The translations under genes and the position numbers were made by a program. 64,000 nt of DNA. Origin: Pseudomonadota bacterium (GTDB lineage: Bacteria; Pseudomonadota; Gammaproteobacteria; Burkholderiales; Thiobacillaceae). The notes beneath the pieces were generated by a model. The model worked only from the letters and a program-made list of their open reading frames with translations. It had not been told where the DNA came from and ran no database searches. Location of the stretch: assembly GCA_021802945.1 (NCBI GenBank), contig JAJZRE010000003.1, positions 46,637 through 110,636 of the forward strand, in the 5' to 3' direction. Below are positions 18,440 through 28,184 of this stretch, piece by piece. The first letter of the stretch is position 1. Each line of letters begins with the position of its first letter.

Positions 18440-18512
18440 CTGCACCGAGGAGCGCTGCGACGGTTTACCCGCCAGGCTCGGTGCGGGCGATGTTCCAACG
18501 GCGCTCGTTGAC
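18440..18512 (+). ncRNA. S-adenosylhomocysteine (SAH) riboswitch, leader of ahcY
   Basis: The sequence matches the SAH riboswitch consensus: a P1 stem from TGCACCGAG (18441-18449) with CTCGGTGC (18477-18484), the conserved core GGAGCGCTGCGACGG (18449-18463), CCGCCAGGCTCGG (18470-18482), and the pseudoknot strand AACGGCGCTCG. GAGCGC at 18450-18455 pairs with GCGCTC at 18501-18506 to form the pseudoknot. These elements sense SAH and turn on SAH recycling genes. Its place directly before ahcY is the textbook arrangement in beta- and gammaproteobacteria. Confidence 0.93.
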
Positions 18513-18543
18513 TTGCAGCCGGGGCTGCGGCCAAACGAGCGCC
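18500..18543 (+). promoter_or_regulatory. Alternative stem overlapping the SAH riboswitch pseudoknot (predicted expression platform)
   Basis: GGCGCTCGTT (18500-18509) pairs perfectly with AACGAGCGCC (18534-18543), enclosing a second hairpin GCAGCC/GGCTGC (18515-18528). This 10-bp stem uses the same bases (18501-18506) that form the riboswitch pseudoknot, so the two structures are mutually exclusive. No U-tract follows; the stem ends about 15 bases before the AAGGAG ribosome site, so control by translation or Rho-type termination is more likely than an intrinsic terminator. The switching role is inferred. Confidence 0.55.
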
Positions 18544-18570
18544 CCCTGCTGCCATTCAAGGAGTTTCACC

Positions 18571-19986
18571 ATGAATGCAGTATCCAGTTTCTCCGATTTC
18601 GTTGTTGCCGACCTGTCGCTCGCCGACTGGGGTCGCAAGGAAATCCGCATCGCCGAAACCGAAATGCCGGGCCTGATGGCGATCCGCGAGGAGTTCGCGG
18701 CCGCGCAGCCGCTGAAGGGCGCGCGCATCACCGGCTCGCTGCACATGACCATCCAGACCGCGGTGCTGATCGAGACGCTGACCGCGCTCGGCGCCGAGGT
18801 GCGCTGGGCCTCGTGCAACATCTTCTCGACCCAGGACCACGCCGCCGCCGCCATCGCCAGGGACGGCATCCCGGTGTTCGCGGTCAAGGGCGAGTCGCTC
18901 ACGGATTACTGGGACTACACCCACCGCATCTTCGAATGGAGCGACGGCGGCTACTCCAACATGATCCTCGACGACGGCGGCGATGCCACGCTGCTGCTGC
19001 ACCTGGGCGCGCGCGCCGAGCAGGACATCTCGGTGCTGGCCAAGCCGACCAGCGAGGAAGAGCACGTGCTGTATGCGGCGATCAAGGCCAGGCTTGCGAC
19101 CGACCCCACCTGGTATTCGGTGCGTCTCGCGGCGGTGAAGGGCGTCACCGAGGAGACCACCACCGGCGTGCACCGCCTGTACCAGATGCACGCGCGCGGC
19201 GAACTCAAGTTCCCGGCGATCAACGTCAACGATTCGGTCACCAAGTCGAAGTTCGACAACCTGTACGGCTGTCGCGAATCGCTGGTCGACGGCATCAAGC
19301 GCGCCACCGACGTGATGGTGGCCGGCAAGGTCGCGGTGGTTGCAGGCTACGGCGACGTCGGCAAGGGTTCGGCGCAGGCGCTGCGTGCCCTGTCCGCCCA
19401 GGTCTGGGTGACCGAGATCGACCCGATCTGCGCGCTGCAGGCGGCGATGGAAGGCTACCGCGTGGTGACCATGGAATACGCCGCCGACAAGGCCGACATC
19501 TTCGTCACCGCGACCGGCAACTTCCACGTCATCAACCACGACCACATGGCGAAGATGAAGGACCAGGCCATCGTCTGCAACATCGGTCACTTCGACAACG
19601 AGATCGACGTCGCCAGCATCGAGAAATACCAGTGGGAAGAGATCAAGCCGCAGGTCGACCACGTCATCTTCCCGGACGGCAAGCGCATCATTCTGCTGGC
19701 CAAGGGCCGCCTGGTGAACCTCGGCTGCGCCACCGGCCATCCCTCGTACGTGATGAGCTCCTCCTTCGCCAACCAGACCATCGCGCAGATGGAACTGTGG
19801 CAGGAGCGCGATTCCGGCAAATATCCGGTCGGCGTCTACACCCTGCCCAAGCACCTCGACGAGAAGGTCGCGCGCCTGCAGCTGAAGAAGCTCAACGCGC
19901 AGCTGACCGAACTGACCGACCAGCAGGCCGCCTACATCGGCGTGCCGAAGACCGGCCCCTACAAGGCCGAGCACTACCGCTATTGA
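18571..19986 (+). CDS. ahcY: Adenosylhomocysteinase
   Basis: A 471-residue NAD-dependent enzyme that hydrolyses SAH to adenosine and homocysteine, removing the product inhibitor of methyltransferases. Motifs visible are [39 protein letters not shown], the substrate region [21 protein letters not shown], the NAD-binding [13 protein letters not shown] and the C-terminal [12 protein letters not shown]. The long form with an internal insertion is normal for proteobacteria. It is controlled by the SAH riboswitch just upstream; ATG at 18571 has an AAGGAG site. Confidence 0.98.
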   Translation: MNAVSSFSDFVVADLSLADWGRKEIRIAETEMPGLMAIREEFAAAQPLKGARITGSLHMTIQTAVLIETLTALGAEVRWASCNIFSTQDHAAAAIARDGIPVFAVKGESLTDYWDYTHRIFEWSDGGYSNMILDDGGDATLLLHLGARAEQDISVLAKPTSEEEHVLYAAIKARLATDPTWYSVRLAAVKGVTEETTTGVHRLYQMHARGELKFPAINVNDSVTKSKFDNLYGCRESLVDGIKRATDVMVAGKVAVVAGYGDVGKGSAQALRALSAQVWVTEIDPICALQAAMEGYRVVTMEYAADKADIFVTATGNFHVINHDHMAKMKDQAIVCNIGHFDNEIDVASIEKYQWEEIKPQVDHVIFPDGKRIILLAKGRLVNLGCATGHPSYVMSSSFANQTIAQMELWQERDSGKYPVGVYTLPKHLDEKVARLQLKKLNAQLTELTDQQAAYIGVPKTGPYKAEHYRY

Positions 19987-20013
19987 TCGGCCCTTGCCTG
20001 AAAGGAGCGCGCC

Positions 20014-20361
20014 ATGCGCCTGCTGCTGTTGTGGATCCTGAATGCCGTCGCCCTGCTGGCGGTGACGTATTTGCTGCCCACCATCCAGGTATCGGGCTTC
20101 GGCACGGCGCTGCTCGCAGCGCTGGTGCTGGGCTTCATCAACACGCTGGTGCGGCCGGTGCTGACGATCCTGACCCTGCCGATCACGGTGCTGACGCTGG
20201 GGATGTTCTACCTGGTGCTCAACGGCCTCTTGTTCTGGCTCGCCAGCGCGCTGCTCCCCGGCTTCCAGGTGCAGGGCTTCGTATCGGCGATGGTCGGCGC
20301 GATCCTCTACGGCGTGATCGCCTGGGCGCTGTCCGCGCTCATCCCCCATTCCAGAGGTTGA
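20014..20361 (+). CDS. Phage_holin_4_2/YvlD-type small membrane protein
   Basis: A 115-residue protein made of four membrane helices (MRLLLLWILNAVALLAVTYLLP, GFGTALLAALVLGFINTLVRP, TILTLPITVLTLGMFYLVLNGLLFW, GFVSAMVGAILYGVIAWALSALI). The pattern, with the conserved IxxFxNxxxRP turn between helices 2 and 3, matches the DUF360/phage holin 4_2 family, which despite its name is widespread in bacterial chromosomes with no lysis role known. It is 27 bases after ahcY and three bases before metF, so it is in the methyl-cycle operon. Confidence 0.8.
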   Translation: MRLLLLWILNAVALLAVTYLLPTIQVSGFGTALLAALVLGFINTLVRPVLTILTLPITVLTLGMFYLVLNGLLFWLASALLPGFQVQGFVSAMVGAILYGVIAWALSALIPHSRG

Positions 20362-20364
20362 AGC

Positions 20365-21195
20365 ATGACCGAACGTACATTCAGCTTTGAATTCTTCCCG
20401 CCGAAAACGGCGGAAGGGGCCGAGAAGCTGCGCGCCACGCGCAGGCAGCTGGCGCAACTCAATCCCAAGTTCTTCTCCGTCACCTTCGGCGCCGGCGGCT
20501 CCACCCGCGACCGCACCCTGGAGACCGTGCGCGAGATCCAGGCCGACGGCAGCGAGGCCGCGCCGCACCTGTCGTGCATCGGCTCGACCGAGGACAGCAT
20601 CCGCGACATCCTCGAGGAATACAAAAGCCAGGGCATCCGCCATCTGGTCGCGCTGCGCGGCGACCTGCCCTCGGGCAGCATGGATGCCGGCGCGTTCAAC
20701 TACGCCAACGAACTGGTTGAGTTCATCCGCCGCGAAACCGGCGACTGGTTCGAGATCGAGGTGGCTGCCTATCCCGAAATCCACCCGCAGGCGCGCTCCT
20801 GGACGGAAGACCTGGCCAATTTCAAGCGCAAGGTCGACGCCGGCGCCAACGCTGCGATCACGCAGTATTTCTTCAACGCCGACGCCTACTTCAACTTCGT
20901 CGAGGACGCGCGCGCCCTGGGTGTCGGCATTCCCATCGTTCCCGGCATCATGCCGATCGGCAACTACGTGCAGCTGGCGCGCTTTTCCGACGCCTGCGGC
21001 GCGGAGATCCCGCGCTGGCTGAGGAAGAAGCTCGAAAGCTACGGTGACGACCTGGCATCGATCCGCGCCTTCGGACTGGATGTGGTGACCGACCTGTGCG
21101 ACCGCCTGCTTGCCGGCGGCGCGCCGGGGCTGCACTTCTACACCATGAACCAGGCAGGCCCGAGCACCACCATCTGGCAACGACTGGGATTGTGA
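20365..21195 (+). CDS. metF: Methylenetetrahydrofolate reductase
   Basis: A 276-residue flavoprotein that reduces 5,10-methylene-THF to 5-methyl-THF, the methyl donor for remethylation of homocysteine. The N terminus FSFEFFPPKTAEGAEKLRATRRQLAQLNPKFFSVTFGAGGSTRD carries the catalytic Glu and the folate contact region, and GDLPSG and AITQYFFNADAYFNFVEDARALGVGIPIVPGIMPI are typical. Length is standard for the bacterial short form. Following ahcY and the small membrane gene, it closes the SAM cycle region. Confidence 0.97.
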   Translation: MTERTFSFEFFPPKTAEGAEKLRATRRQLAQLNPKFFSVTFGAGGSTRDRTLETVREIQADGSEAAPHLSCIGSTEDSIRDILEEYKSQGIRHLVALRGDLPSGSMDAGAFNYANELVEFIRRETGDWFEIEVAAYPEIHPQARSWTEDLANFKRKVDAGANAAITQYFFNADAYFNFVEDARALGVGIPIVPGIMPIGNYVQLARFSDACGAEIPRWLRKKLESYGDDLASIRAFGLDVVTDLCDRLLAGGAPGLHFYTMNQAGPSTTIWQRLGL

Positions 21196-21279
21196 CGGCC
21201 CGGGATAGGCATTGATTTGCAGGATTGGGCCTCAGCATTGCGGATGAGAGGCAGCGCGAGCAGAAAAAACAATGAAACA

Positions 21280-23154
21280 ATGAACCAGTCCCACCCGACA
21301 AACAGCAAATCCGGCGCCCTCGCCCTCGGCGCCCTCGGCGTTGTCTTTGGCGACATCGGTACCAGCCCCCTCTACACCATGAAGGAAGTCTTCGGCGGGC
21401 ATCACCTGATGCTGAGCCAGGACAACGTGCTGGGCATCCTTTCCCTGGTGTTCTGGTCGCTCATGCTGGTGGTCTCCCTCAAGTACGTCAGCGTCATGAT
21501 GCGGGCCGACAACAAGGGGGAGGGCGGTATTCTGGCCCTGCTCGCGCTCGTCCAGGGACAGGCGCCGCTGGCGTCGCGCAGCCGCTGGCTCCTGATGTCG
21601 CTCGGCTTTCTCGGGGCGTCCCTGTTCTTCGGCGACAGCCTGATCACGCCGGCGATTTCCGTGCTCTCGGCCATCGAGGGTCTGGAGATGGGCGCGCCCC
21701 TCCTGCACCCCTTCATCGTGCCGCTGGCGCTTGGCATTCTGGTGGGGTTGTTCGTCATCCAGCGCCATGGGACGGCCACAATAGGCAAGTTGTTCGGCCC
21801 GGTCATGCTGGTCTGGTTCGGGGTGCTGGGCCTGCTCGGGGCGCTCGGCATTCTCCAGAATCCCCAGGTGATCGCTGCCCTCCTGCCCATCCACGCCGTG
21901 CATTTCTTCGCGGCACACGGAACGGCCAGCTTCCTCATCCTTGGCGCGGTCGTGCTGGCGATCACCGGTGCGGAAGCCCTGTATGCCGATATGGGGCATT
22001 TTGGCCGCCGCCCCATCCGGCTGGTCTGGTTTGCCTATGTCCTGCCGGCGCTGGTGCTCAACTACTTCGGGCAGGGTGCATTGCTGCTCGCCAACCCGGA
22101 GGCACTCCGCAATCCATTCTATCTGCTCGCTCCCGAATGGGCGCTCTACCCGATGATCGGCCTGGCCACCGCGGCGACCGTGATCGCCTCTCAGGCCGTC
22201 ATATCGGGCGCGTTCTCGGTGACCCGCCAGGTGATCCAGATGGGCTACGCGCCGCGCCTGATCATCCGCCACACCTCCGCGACCGAGGCCGGCCAGATCT
22301 ACATCCCCTTCGTGAACTGGACCCTGGCGATCGGCATTGCCCTGCTGGTATTGGGCTTCCGGAGTTCGAGCAATCTGGCTGCCGCCTATGGCATCGCGGT
22401 GACCGGCACGTTTGCCATCGACACCATATTGGTGGGCCTGGTCATGCGCGTGCGCTGGGATCTCGGTCCTGTTGTGACGCTGGCCGGCATGCTGGTTTTC
22501 CTCACCATTGACCTTTCCTTTTTTGGTGCCAATACGGTGAAGATCCCGGACGGCGGCTGGTTCCCTCTGGTCGTGGCGCTGATGGTTTTTACGCTGCTGG
22601 TGACCTGGAAGCGCGGCCGTGAGATCGTTCTGCAGCGCTTGAACGAAACTGCGCAGCCACTCGTCCCCTTCGTGGACATGCTGCTGGCGCATCCTCCCCT
22701 GCGCGTGCCGGGAACCGCTGTATTCATGACCGCCGATGCGAACGGGGCGCCATCAGCCCTGTTGCACAACCTCAAGCACAACAAGGTGCTCCATGAACGG
22801 GTGGTTATCCTGAATGTACGCTATGCCGAAGTGCCGTATGTCCCTGCCGACAGACGGGTGGAGATGGCAAAGCTGGCTGAAGACTTCTATCACGTTATCG
22901 TCCGCTACGGATTCATGGACGACATCGACATACCCAAGGCCTTGGCGGAGTGCCCCTGTGGCATGCAGTTCGAGTTGATGGATACGACCTTCTTCTTCAG
23001 CCGGGAAAACCTGATCCCCACCCGTGGCGAGGGCATGATGCTCTGGCGCGAGCATCTTTTCGCCACCATGGCGCGCAACGCCGCCAGTCCCATGACATTT
23101 TTCCAGATCCCCGCCAACCGGGTGGTCGAACTCGGGGCACAACTCGAGATATGA
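21280..23154 (+). CDS. kup: Kup potassium uptake protein
   Basis: A 624-residue K+/H+ symporter of the KUP family with about 12 membrane segments and a C-terminal soluble domain. The hallmark start LALGALGVVFGDIGTSPLYTMKEVF is present, followed by DNKGEGGILALLALVQ and GDSLITPAISVLSAIEGLE. The C-terminal domain contains PRxPGTAVFMT-like sequence (RVPGTAVFMTADANGAP). The ATG at 21280 (MNQSHPTNSKSG) was chosen because it puts the first helix near the N terminus; the ribosome site is weak. A terminator follows. Confidence 0.96.
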   Translation: MNQSHPTNSKSGALALGALGVVFGDIGTSPLYTMKEVFGGHHLMLSQDNVLGILSLVFWSLMLVVSLKYVSVMMRADNKGEGGILALLALVQGQAPLASRSRWLLMSLGFLGASLFFGDSLITPAISVLSAIEGLEMGAPLLHPFIVPLALGILVGLFVIQRHGTATIGKLFGPVMLVWFGVLGLLGALGILQNPQVIAALLPIHAVHFFAAHGTASFLILGAVVLAITGAEALYADMGHFGRRPIRLVWFAYVLPALVLNYFGQGALLLANPEALRNPFYLLAPEWALYPMIGLATAATVIASQAVISGAFSVTRQVIQMGYAPRLIIRHTSATEAGQIYIPFVNWTLAIGIALLVLGFRSSSNLAAAYGIAVTGTFAIDTILVGLVMRVRWDLGPVVTLAGMLVFLTIDLSFFGANTVKIPDGGWFPLVVALMVFTLLVTWKRGREIVLQRLNETAQPLVPFVDMLLAHPPLRVPGTAVFMTADANGAPSALLHNLKHNKVLHERVVILNVRYAEVPYVPADRRVEMAKLAEDFYHVIVRYGFMDDIDIPKALAECPCGMQFELMDTTFFFSRENLIPTRGEGMMLWREHLFATMARNAASPMTFFQIPANRVVELGAQLEI

Positions 23155-23175
23155 GTGGCGCCGTTTTTCTATAGA

Positions 23176-23203
23176 TGAGGCGCCATGCCGGCGCCTTTCT
23201 TTT
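23176..23203 (+). terminator. Rho-independent terminator after kup
   Basis: AGGCGCC (23178-23184) and GGCGCCT (23190-23196) form a perfect 7-bp GC-rich stem, followed by TTCTTTT. It lies 22 bases past the kup stop and also before the end of the convergent aminotransferase gene. Confidence 0.8.
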
Positions 23204-23219
23204 ACGTGGCGTGCTCTGC

Positions 23220-24335
23220 TCAGGGCAGGCAGGCCTTCAGCGCCTTCAGGCAGGTGTCGACATTCTCCTGCTTCGCCGAATAGCCCATCAAACCGATGCG
23301 CCAGATCTTGCCGGCCATGTCGCCGAGGCCGGCGCCGATTTCCAGGTTGAATTCGTTCAGCAGGCGCGTGCGGATCGCGGCCTCGTCGACGCCTTCCGGC
23401 ACGTAGATCGAGTTGAGCTGCGGCAGGCGGGCGGCCTCGTCGACCACGTATTTCAGTCCCATGCCTTCGAGCCCGGTCTTGAGCTTTTCGTGCATCGCGC
23501 GGTGACGCGCCCAGGCGTTCTCCAGGCCTTCCTCTTCGAGGATCACCAGCGATTCGTGCAGACCATACATCGGATTGATCGGCGCGGTGTGGTGGTAGGT
23601 GCGCTTGCCCGCCGACTGCCAGTAGCCGAGCACCAGATTGAGGTCGAGGAACCAGCTCTGCACGGGCGCGGTGCGCGCCTTGATGCGGGCGATGGCGCGT
23701 TCCGAGAACGACACCGGCGACAGGCCGGGCGTGCACGACAGGCATTTCTGGCTGCCCGAATACGCGGCGTCGATGCCCCACTTGTCCAGGTAGACCGGCG
23801 TGCCGGCGAGGCTGGTGACGCAGTCCATGATCGTGAGCGCGCCGTGCTCCTGGGCGATCTTCGCCAGCGCCGCGGCGTCGGACTGCGCGCCGGTCGAGGT
23901 TTCGGCGTGGACGAAAGCGAGGATTTTCGCGTCGGGATTCGCCTGGAAGGCGTCGCGCACCTTCTGCGGATCGACCGGCGCGCCCCAGGCGTCGTCGACG
24001 ACCACCGGCACGCCGCCGGTACGCTTGACGTTTTCCAGCATGCGCCCGCCGAACACGCCGTTCCTGCACACGATGACCTTGTCGCCCGGCTCCACCAGGT
24101 TGACGAAGCACATTTCCATCCCCGCCGAACCCGGCGCCGAGACCGGGAAGGTCAGCGCGTTCTGCGTCTGGAACGCCATGCGCAGCATGGACTTGATCTG
24201 CTCCATCAGGTCGACGAAAGCGGGATCGAGGTGGCCGATGGTCGGGCGCGCCATGGCGTCGAGCACGCGCTGCGGCACGTCGGAGGGGCCGGGGCCCATG
24301 AGGATGCGCCTGGGGGGGATGAAGGAAGCCGTCAT
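23220..24335 (-). CDS. Class V aminotransferase (serine/alanine-glyoxylate type)
   Basis: A 371-residue PLP-dependent enzyme. The N terminus RRILMGPGPSDVPQRVLDAMARPTIGHLDPAFVDLMEQIKSML matches the alanine-glyoxylate/serine-glyoxylate/serine-pyruvate group, and the PLP lysine is in YSGSQKCLSCTPGLSPVSFS. The family feeds serine, glycine and glyoxylate metabolism; in autotrophs it can handle photorespiratory glyoxylate from RuBisCO. Upstream (24336-24547) is a 212-bp region without a recognised gene. Exact amino donor is not determined by sequence. Confidence 0.88.
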   Translation of the reverse strand: MTASFIPPRRILMGPGPSDVPQRVLDAMARPTIGHLDPAFVDLMEQIKSMLRMAFQTQNALTFPVSAPGSAGMEMCFVNLVEPGDKVIVCRNGVFGGRMLENVKRTGGVPVVVDDAWGAPVDPQKVRDAFQANPDAKILAFVHAETSTGAQSDAAALAKIAQEHGALTIMDCVTSLAGTPVYLDKWGIDAAYSGSQKCLSCTPGLSPVSFSERAIARIKARTAPVQSWFLDLNLVLGYWQSAGKRTYHHTAPINPMYGLHESLVILEEEGLENAWARHRAMHEKLKTGLEGMGLKYVVDEAARLPQLNSIYVPEGVDEAAIRTRLLNEFNLEIGAGLGDMAGKIWRIGLMGYSAKQENVDTCLKALKACLP

Positions 24336-24547
24336 AAGCTGGGTCTCTGTGTTGAATTATCAGGAAAAACAAAGACTTGATTCTACGGGCAAACGGCGCG
24401 CGTGGAAAACCCGCAGCACGCCTCGCCCCGGTGTTTCCACGGCGTCTACGGTGGAAGTCTCCCCATGGCAGGCGTGCGGCGCTGGGCCTGGCACAGGCGC
24501 AGACACGGGCAGCGGAAGTGCCGTGGGCATGCAGCGCAGGGGCAAGC

Positions 24548-26629
24548 TCAGCGCGGCGGCTCCCCATCCGTGGCCGCATCGCTGACCGGCGCTGCGTCGC
24601 GCGCCGGACAGGGCGTCTCCCCGCCTTCCGCGTAAACGGGTTCGACGTGCAGCCAGACCGTGAACGTCGCGCCCCGCCCCGGTTCGCTCGACACCGTGAT
24701 GCGGTTGCCGTAGCGCTCCAGCAGGCCGTAGCTGATGGACAGTCCCAGCCCCGTGCCCTGCTGCTTGCGGGTGGTGAAGAAGGGGTCGAAAATCCGCGGC
24801 AGCACCTCCGGCGCGATGCCGACGCCGGTGTCGCGCACGGTGACGGTGACGCCCTCGTCCTCCCAGTCCCGGGTTTCCAGCGTGAGCACGCCGCCCTCGG
24901 GCATGGCATGGATCGCGTTCGCCATCAGGTTGATCAATACCTGCTGCAATTCGTTGCGGTTGATGGCCACTTCCCGCGTGGCCCGGCAGTCCTGGGTCAC
25001 CGCGATGCGGCGCTTGCCGAGCTGGTGGCGCACCAGCACCAGGCAGTCGGACAGCAGCCGGTTCACCTCCACGGTTTCGACGTAGCCGGCGAATTCGGCG
25101 GGGCGCGCGAATTGCAGGAGATTGGTGACGATCACCCGGATGCGCTGGATCTGCTCGTTGATCAGGCGGATTTCCTCGCGCACGGGTTCGGTCTGGGCGC
25201 CCAGCACCTCGACCAGCAGGTCCAGGTTGCCCTGGATCACGGCGGCGGGGTTGTTGATCTCGTGCGCCACGCCGGCGGTGAGCTCGCCGATGGCGGCCAG
25301 CTTTTCCGACATGACCAGTTGTCGCTGGGCGTCCCGCAGCAGCTGGTTGGCTGATTCGATCTCGCGGGTGCGCTCGGCGACTTTCAGGTTGAGTTCGTCC
25401 GCCCAATTCTTGAGCGCCCGGTTTTGCGCCTCGAGTTTGTCCAGCAGCTGATCGAAATGTCCGGCCAGCTGGCCGAGCTCGTCGCGGCTCTCGACCGGGC
25501 CGGTGCGCGCCGACAGCTCGCCGGCTTCCACGGCGCTCATGGTCCGGTTCATCTGCTCCAGGGGCCGGAACACGCGGCGCGCCCACCTGAGCGAGACCAG
25601 GCCGCCCGCCGCGCCGCTCAGCACGATCACCAGCAGGATGCCGCCCAGCGCCACGGTCTTGGCAAGACTGAAGGGGGCTTCGAGAAAGCCCACGTAGAGC
25701 ATGCCCACGCGCCGCCCGAAGCTGTCCTCGATGGGCTCGTAGGCGGACACATACCAGTCGTTGACCACGAAGGCGCGGTGCAGCCAGGTGGCGCCGCGCC
25801 CCAGCACCTCGTCGCGCACTTCCTGCGACACGCGGGTGCCGAGGGCGCGCCGGTCGCGGAACAGGCGCACGTTGGTGGCGATGCGCACGTCGTCCAGAAA
25901 CAGCGTCACGGTGCCCTCGGAGCCGAACTGGAGCGAGCCTTTCCGGTACACCAGGTCGTTGATGGTGTCGACGAACCCCAGGTTCTGGTTGAGCACGGTG
26001 CCGCCCAGCAGCACCCCCGCCAGCCGCCCCTGCGCGTCGTGCACCGGGGTGGCGGCGTGGATCACCAGGCCGCGGGTTTCCTTCCGCCGGGACGAGGGCG
26101 CGGCGTTGTCGGTGGGGACGATGTCGAGTTCGGCGCGCCGCGCCAGCGCGGGGTCGATGGCGGCCAGCTGCGCCGGCGCGAAAATGTCGACGGCGGTGGC
26201 GGCTTCGCCGCGCAGCGCCCGTTTGACGATCGGCCAGACCGAGGCGTCGAAGCGGCTGGCGGGCTGCACGATGTTGCCGTGGGGGTCGAGCAGGTAGAGA
26301 AAGTCCAGCCTGTGCGCGTCCCGCGCCTGCGCCAGCCAGTCGCGCACGGCGCCCTGCCCGCGCCGCTCCAGCAGGACGACCAGGGCGTGGGAACGGGCCA
26401 GGCCGTCGAGATCCCGGCCCATGCGGTCGGTGACGTTCTGGAAATACTGGCGGGCCACCACCAGATCGCTGTTGACCTTGAAAATCAGCATCCGGTCGTA
26501 GTAGGTGTTGGCCCAGTACAGGGTGAGCAGGGCGAGGACGGGCAGCACCGCCAGAAGGGGGGCCAGCACCAGGGCCAGCAGCTTGGCGCGGACCGAGGTT
26601 CGCAGGCGGGATTTCAGCGTCGATCGCAT
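24548..26629 (-). CDS. Sensor histidine kinase with periplasmic Cache domain (partner of the sigma-54 regulator)
   Basis: A 693-residue membrane kinase. TM1 is about residues 18-38, then a large periplasmic dCache-type sensor (about 40-318), TM2 about 322-346, HAMP about 346-400, a coiled coil, a HisKA domain with phospho-His in GVAHEINNPAAVIQGN (H456) and an HATPase domain with NLMANAIHAM, DTGVGI and GTGLGLSISYGL. It starts 37 bases after the regulator gene and should be co-transcribed. Both diverge from the formate dehydrogenase genes, so it probably senses formate or a linked signal; the ligand is not known. Confidence 0.9.
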   Translation of the reverse strand: MRSTLKSRLRTSVRAKLLALVLAPLLAVLPVLALLTLYWANTYYDRMLIFKVNSDLVVARQYFQNVTDRMGRDLDGLARSHALVVLLERRGQGAVRDWLAQARDAHRLDFLYLLDPHGNIVQPASRFDASVWPIVKRALRGEAATAVDIFAPAQLAAIDPALARRAELDIVPTDNAAPSSRRKETRGLVIHAATPVHDAQGRLAGVLLGGTVLNQNLGFVDTINDLVYRKGSLQFGSEGTVTLFLDDVRIATNVRLFRDRRALGTRVSQEVRDEVLGRGATWLHRAFVVNDWYVSAYEPIEDSFGRRVGMLYVGFLEAPFSLAKTVALGGILLVIVLSGAAGGLVSLRWARRVFRPLEQMNRTMSAVEAGELSARTGPVESRDELGQLAGHFDQLLDKLEAQNRALKNWADELNLKVAERTREIESANQLLRDAQRQLVMSEKLAAIGELTAGVAHEINNPAAVIQGNLDLLVEVLGAQTEPVREEIRLINEQIQRIRVIVTNLLQFARPAEFAGYVETVEVNRLLSDCLVLVRHQLGKRRIAVTQDCRATREVAINRNELQQVLINLMANAIHAMPEGGVLTLETRDWEDEGVTVTVRDTGVGIAPEVLPRIFDPFFTTRKQQGTGLGLSISYGLLERYGNRITVSSEPGRGATFTVWLHVEPVYAEGGETPCPARDAAPVSDAATDGEPPR

Positions 26630-26666
26630 GGCGCGTGCCGTTTCGCGTGCGGTCCCGCCGGGCGCG

Positions 26667-28094
26667 CTACTGGCCTTGCCAGAGGCTGCACTTGCGTTCC
26701 AGGGTCTTGCGGGAAATGCCGAGGATGCGCGCGGCCTCCGACTTGTTGCCGGCCACCCTGCCGAGCACCTGGAGGATGTGCTGTTTTTCCATGTCCTCCA
26801 GGGCGGCGCTGGCCGGGACCGAAGCGGCGGGCGCCCGGGCAGGGTGGGCGCCGCCGCCCGGGAAGCCGCCCAGGATCAGCGAGCGCTCGATCAGGTTCCG
26901 GAGTTCGCGCGCGTTGCCGGGCCAGTCGTAAGCGAGCAGGGCGGGATCGTCGCCGATGGCAAGGGGCGCGACGCCCAGCTGGGCGGACAGCGTGTCCATG
27001 AAATGCCGGGCCAGGGGCAGGATGTCGTCGCGCCGCTCGCGCAGCGGCGGGATGTGGATGCTGACCACGTCCAGCCGGTAGAACAGGTCGTGGCGGAAGC
27101 GGCCCTGCTGGACTTCCTGCGCAAGATCGCGGTTGGTGGCGGCGAGGATGCGCACGTCCACCGGAAGCTCGCGCTCGGCGCCGACGGGGCGGATCTTTTT
27201 TTCTTCCAGCGCGCGCAGCAGCTTGGTCTGCATGGCCGGCGGCAACTCCCCCACCTCGTCCAGAAACAGGGTGCCGCCGTGGGCGTAGAAGAACAATCCC
27301 TTGCGCTCCCCGCCGGAGCCGGTGAAGGCGCCCTTCACGTGGCCGAACAGTTCGCTTTCGATCAGTTCCGGGGCGATGGCGCCGCAGTTGATGGGCACGA
27401 AGGGGTGGGCGGCGCGCGGGCTGTGGCGGTGCAGCGCGCGCGCCACCACTTCCTTGCCGGTGCCGGATTCGCCGCTGATCAATACCGTGCTGGGAACGTT
27501 TGCCAGGCGGCCGATCATCGCGCGGATGTCGCGCATGGCGGACGAGTCCCCCACCAGTTCCGTGACCTCGGAAAGCGCCGTGACCGCGCGCCGCAGCACG
27601 AAATTGTCCCGCGCCAGACGGGCGCGGTCGAACGCGCGGGCCATGGCGGCGAGCAGCTGGTCGATGCGGAACGGCTTCAGGATGAAATCGCTGGCGCCGC
27701 CGCGCAGGGCGCCGATGGCGGTGTCCATGTCGGCGAAGGCGGTGATGAGGATGACGTCGCCGTGGAAGCCGGTCTGGCGGAGTTCGTGCAGCCACTCGAT
27801 GCCGGATTTGCCGGGCAGGGAAATATCCAGAACGATGAGGTCGATGTGCTGTTCTTCCACCGCCCGCGCGCCTTCCTCGGCGCTGGCGGCGGTTCGCACC
27901 GTCCCGCAGCGGCTGGCGAGCGCGCGGCCGAGGAAGTTGCGCATGCCGCTTTCGTCGTCGACCACCAGCACGGCGTATTCCTGCCAGGAACCGAATCCGG
28001 CGTCGGTCGGCGGCTCGGGCGGATGCGCGGGCGGGAGGGGGCGGGGCATGGTTCGGTCTTCTGTGGGCATGGGGTGTGGCGCGTGGGCGTTCAT
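26667..28094 (-). CDS. Sigma-54-dependent response regulator (NtrC family), predicted activator of the fdn operon
   Basis: A 475-residue regulator. The receiver domain has the acidic pocket VVDDE and phospho-acceptor Asp90 (LIVLDISLPG). The AAA+ domain has Walker A GESGTGKE, the sigma-54 contact loop GAFTGS and Walker B GGTLFLDEVGE. A Fis-type helix-turn-helix ends the protein (GNKSEAARILGISRKTLERK). ATG choices are 28094, 28070 and 28049; none has a good ribosome site, and the longest is given. It is divergent from fdnG, whose upstream region carries a sigma-54 promoter and palindromes suited to its binding. Confidence 0.92.
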   Translation of the reverse strand: MNAHAPHPMPTEDRTMPRPLPPAHPPEPPTDAGFGSWQEYAVLVVDDESGMRNFLGRALASRCGTVRTAASAEEGARAVEEQHIDLIVLDISLPGKSGIEWLHELRQTGFHGDVILITAFADMDTAIGALRGGASDFILKPFRIDQLLAAMARAFDRARLARDNFVLRRAVTALSEVTELVGDSSAMRDIRAMIGRLANVPSTVLISGESGTGKEVVARALHRHSPRAAHPFVPINCGAIAPELIESELFGHVKGAFTGSGGERKGLFFYAHGGTLFLDEVGELPPAMQTKLLRALEEKKIRPVGAERELPVDVRILAATNRDLAQEVQQGRFRHDLFYRLDVVSIHIPPLRERRDDILPLARHFMDTLSAQLGVAPLAIGDDPALLAYDWPGNARELRNLIERSLILGGFPGGGAHPARAPAASVPASAALEDMEKQHILQVLGRVAGNKSEAARILGISRKTLERKCSLWQGQ

Positions 28095-28184
28095 GGCGGA
28101 CGGGTTGCCGGGAACCGTTCCCGCGCGGCCGTTCGGCGCCGCAGGACGTCTGCCACGGGCCGGCCGTCACACCGCCCCGGGCCA

